Shown here one piece after another: positions 62,898-64,000 of a stretch of DNA of 64,000 nt. Position numbers and translations under genes: made by a program. The DNA is from Jeotgalibacillus marinus (lineage in GTDB: Bacteria; Bacillota; Bacilli; Bacillales; Jeotgalibacillaceae). The stretch covers positions 372,001-436,000 of the forward strand of contig NZ_JBFMIA010000002.1 of the NCBI RefSeq assembly GCF_040801915.1, written 5' to 3'. Below the pieces are notes generated by a model, which searched no databases, was not told the DNA's origin, and worked only from the letters and a program-made list of their open reading frames with translations. The first letter of the stretch is position 1, and each line of letters begins with the position of its first letter.

Positions 62898-63611
62898 CTA
62901 CAGCGGTGACTTGTTCGGCGTCCCCGGTTTACGCGGATATTTTTTTGGTGTTGAGAATGATTTTTGAACTACGATAATCGAACGTTCACTTTGTTCCATG
63001 GGAAGCTCAAATGAGTGGACATTGATATCTCCCCCACCTAACATTCTCATCGCTTGTTTTGCATCATTCAATTCATCATCTGCATTTGCAGCTTTCATTG
63101 CAACGAATTCGCCCCCTGTTTTAACTAGAGGCATACAAAGCTCAGACAAAACCGATAATCTCGCAACAGCGCGTGCTGTAACTAGATCGTAAGATTCACG
63201 AAATGCTTTATTTTGTCCGAATGTTTCTGCACGATCATGATGAAATTGGACTTTATCTAGTCCAATTTCATCTGCTAAATGATGTAGAAATGTAATACGT
63301 TTATTTAAAGAATCAACAATCGACACCTCTAAATGCGGGAAACAAATTTTCAGTGGTATACTTGGGAATCCTGCTCCCGCTCCTACATCACAAACAGAAA
63401 GTGGGCGTGTCATGTCTACATGAAAACTTGCAGTAATTGAATCATAAAAATGTTTTAAATAAACCTCTCCATGGTCAGTGATTGCCGTTAAGTTCATTTT
63501 CTCATTCCACTCAACAAGCAGTTCATAATAGCGATTAAATTGATTAAGCTGTTTTTCAGAAAGCTCGACGCCTTGCTTTTCTAACAGCTGTTGAAATTGC
63601 TCAATGTTCAT
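62898..63611 (-). CDS. rsmG: 16S rRNA (guanine527-N7)-methyltransferase RsmG
   Basis: The 237-residue protein contains LTAITDHGEVYLKHFYDSI, VCDVGAGAGFPSIPLKI (motif I) and YDLVTARAVARLSVL, the RsmG/GidB signature. It methylates G527 of 16S rRNA; loss gives low-level streptomycin resistance. It lies 17 bases downstream of mnmG and upstream of the parS palindrome, the conserved Bacillus order. Confidence 0.97.
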   Translation of the reverse strand: MNIEQFQQLLEKQGVELSEKQLNQFNRYYELLVEWNEKMNLTAITDHGEVYLKHFYDSITASFHVDMTRPLSVCDVGAGAGFPSIPLKICFPHLEVSIVDSLNKRITFLHHLADEIGLDKVQFHHDRAETFGQNKAFRESYDLVTARAVARLSVLSELCMPLVKTGGEFVAMKAANADDELNDAKQAMRMLGGGDINVHSFELPMEQSERSIIVVQKSFSTPKKYPRKPGTPNKSPL

Positions 63612-63628
63612 GTGTCGTCTCCTTTAGC

Positions 63629-64000
63629 TCATTCACCTGAAACTTTTGCAATGCGACCTTGCTCAATATAAACAAGTAAGATCGAGATATCAGCTGGATT
63701 TACCCCTGAGATACGGGATGCTTGCGCAATGGAAAGCGGACGAACTTCATGAAGCTTTTGACGTGCTTCAGTCGCAAGTCCATTGATCGCATCGTAATCA
63801 ATACGATCTGGAATTTTTTTATTTTCCATTTTCTTTAATTTATCGACTTGCTGCAATGATTTTTCAATATATCCTTCATATTTAATTTGAATTTCAACTT
63901 GTTCTTCTACATCAAGTGTTAATTCAATCGTTGAAGGTGAAAGCTCTTTAATATGATTGTACGTGATTTCAGGGCGTCTTAAAAGGTCTGATCCTCTAAT
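63629..64000 (-). CDS. mnmG: tRNA uridine carboxymethylaminomethyl enzyme MnmG (5' part beyond window)
   Basis: The frame enters from the right edge with IRGSDLLRRPEITYNHIKEL and continues EEQVEIQIKYEGYIEKSL, QQVDKLKKMENKKIP and ends EARQKLHEVRPLSIAQASRI, SGVNPADISILLVYI. This is the C-terminal domain of MnmG (GidA), the FAD protein that with MnmE makes cmnm5U34. About 124 of some 630 residues are visible. Confidence 0.97.
   Translation of the reverse strand: MRGSDLLRRPEITYNHIKELSPSTIELTLDVEEQVEIQIKYEGYIEKSLQQVDKLKKMENKKIPDRIDYDAINGLATEARQKLHEVRPLSIAQASRISGVNPADISILLVYIEQGRIAKVSGE

Noticed and set aside
1..64000. CRISPR arrays, rRNA genes, riboswitches
   Set aside because: No regularly spaced repeat array, no 16S/23S/5S segment and no recognisable T-box, SAM, purine or similar aptamer was seen.

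Overview
The window is a low-to-moderate GC Firmicute chromosome, most likely a spore-forming Bacillaceae close to the alkaliphilic or halotolerant Bacillus groups. From about 26 kb to the right edge the gene order is the conserved block on the left side of oriC in Bacillus: rlmH, htrA-type protease, walJ-walI-walH-walK-walR, purA, dnaB, rplI, gdpP, yybS, rpsR-ssb-rpsF, ychF, yyzM, an MscS channel, yyaC, parB-parA, noc, rsmG and mnmG (cut by the right edge). Noc, YyaC, a YjcZ-type peptide, parS sites and Bacillus-style ribosome binding sites all fit this. The origin should lie just beyond the right end.

Layout. 1-8.2 kb: an acyl-CoA synthetase cut by the left edge, a membrane protein, a methyltransferase, a truncated metallo-hydrolase, a PspC operon, a TetR-controlled ABC-2 exporter with twin operators, a Cof-type phosphatase, a spore-type SDR and an IS6 remnant. 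8.3-13.4 kb: a small membrane protein and two large right-handed beta-helix proteins, one exported NosD-like and one like a phage tail-spike. 13.5-25.7 kb: an accessory island ending exactly at the 3' end of rlmH. A 33-nt segment covering the last codons of rlmH recurs at 14.85 kb (31 of 33 identical), and a shorter relative lies at 13.5 kb, which is the geometry of SCC-type cassettes in staphylococci. The island holds a nonsense-interrupted HNH endonuclease, a nonsense-interrupted secreted repeat protein, remnants of Tn7-like, Tn3-family, IS256-family and resolvase genes, and one intact operon of three genes: a ParB-like protein, a SNF2-type helicase and a DUF3883 (PD-(D/E)XK-like) protein. 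That operon is the best candidate in the window for an undescribed system, possibly genome defence.

26-64 kb is mostly core. It carries a dense DnaA-box cluster beside rlmH, a possible leader-peptide attenuator in front of a methyltransferase, glutaminase, two tandem ResA-like thioredoxins, the WalRK cell-wall regulon hub with a neighbouring M23 endopeptidase, tRNA-Phe and tRNA-Glu separated by a duplicated 120-bp spacer, an MFS transporter, a K+ channel, a YitT protein and a chemoreceptor inserted between yybS and rpsR. Three parS-like sites are present: in walK, upstream of ychF, and at the centre of a perfect 40-bp palindrome between rsmG and noc.

All identifications are from reading the sequence; no database search was possible. 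Start codons were moved from the longest reading frame wherever a ribosome binding site decided the matter.
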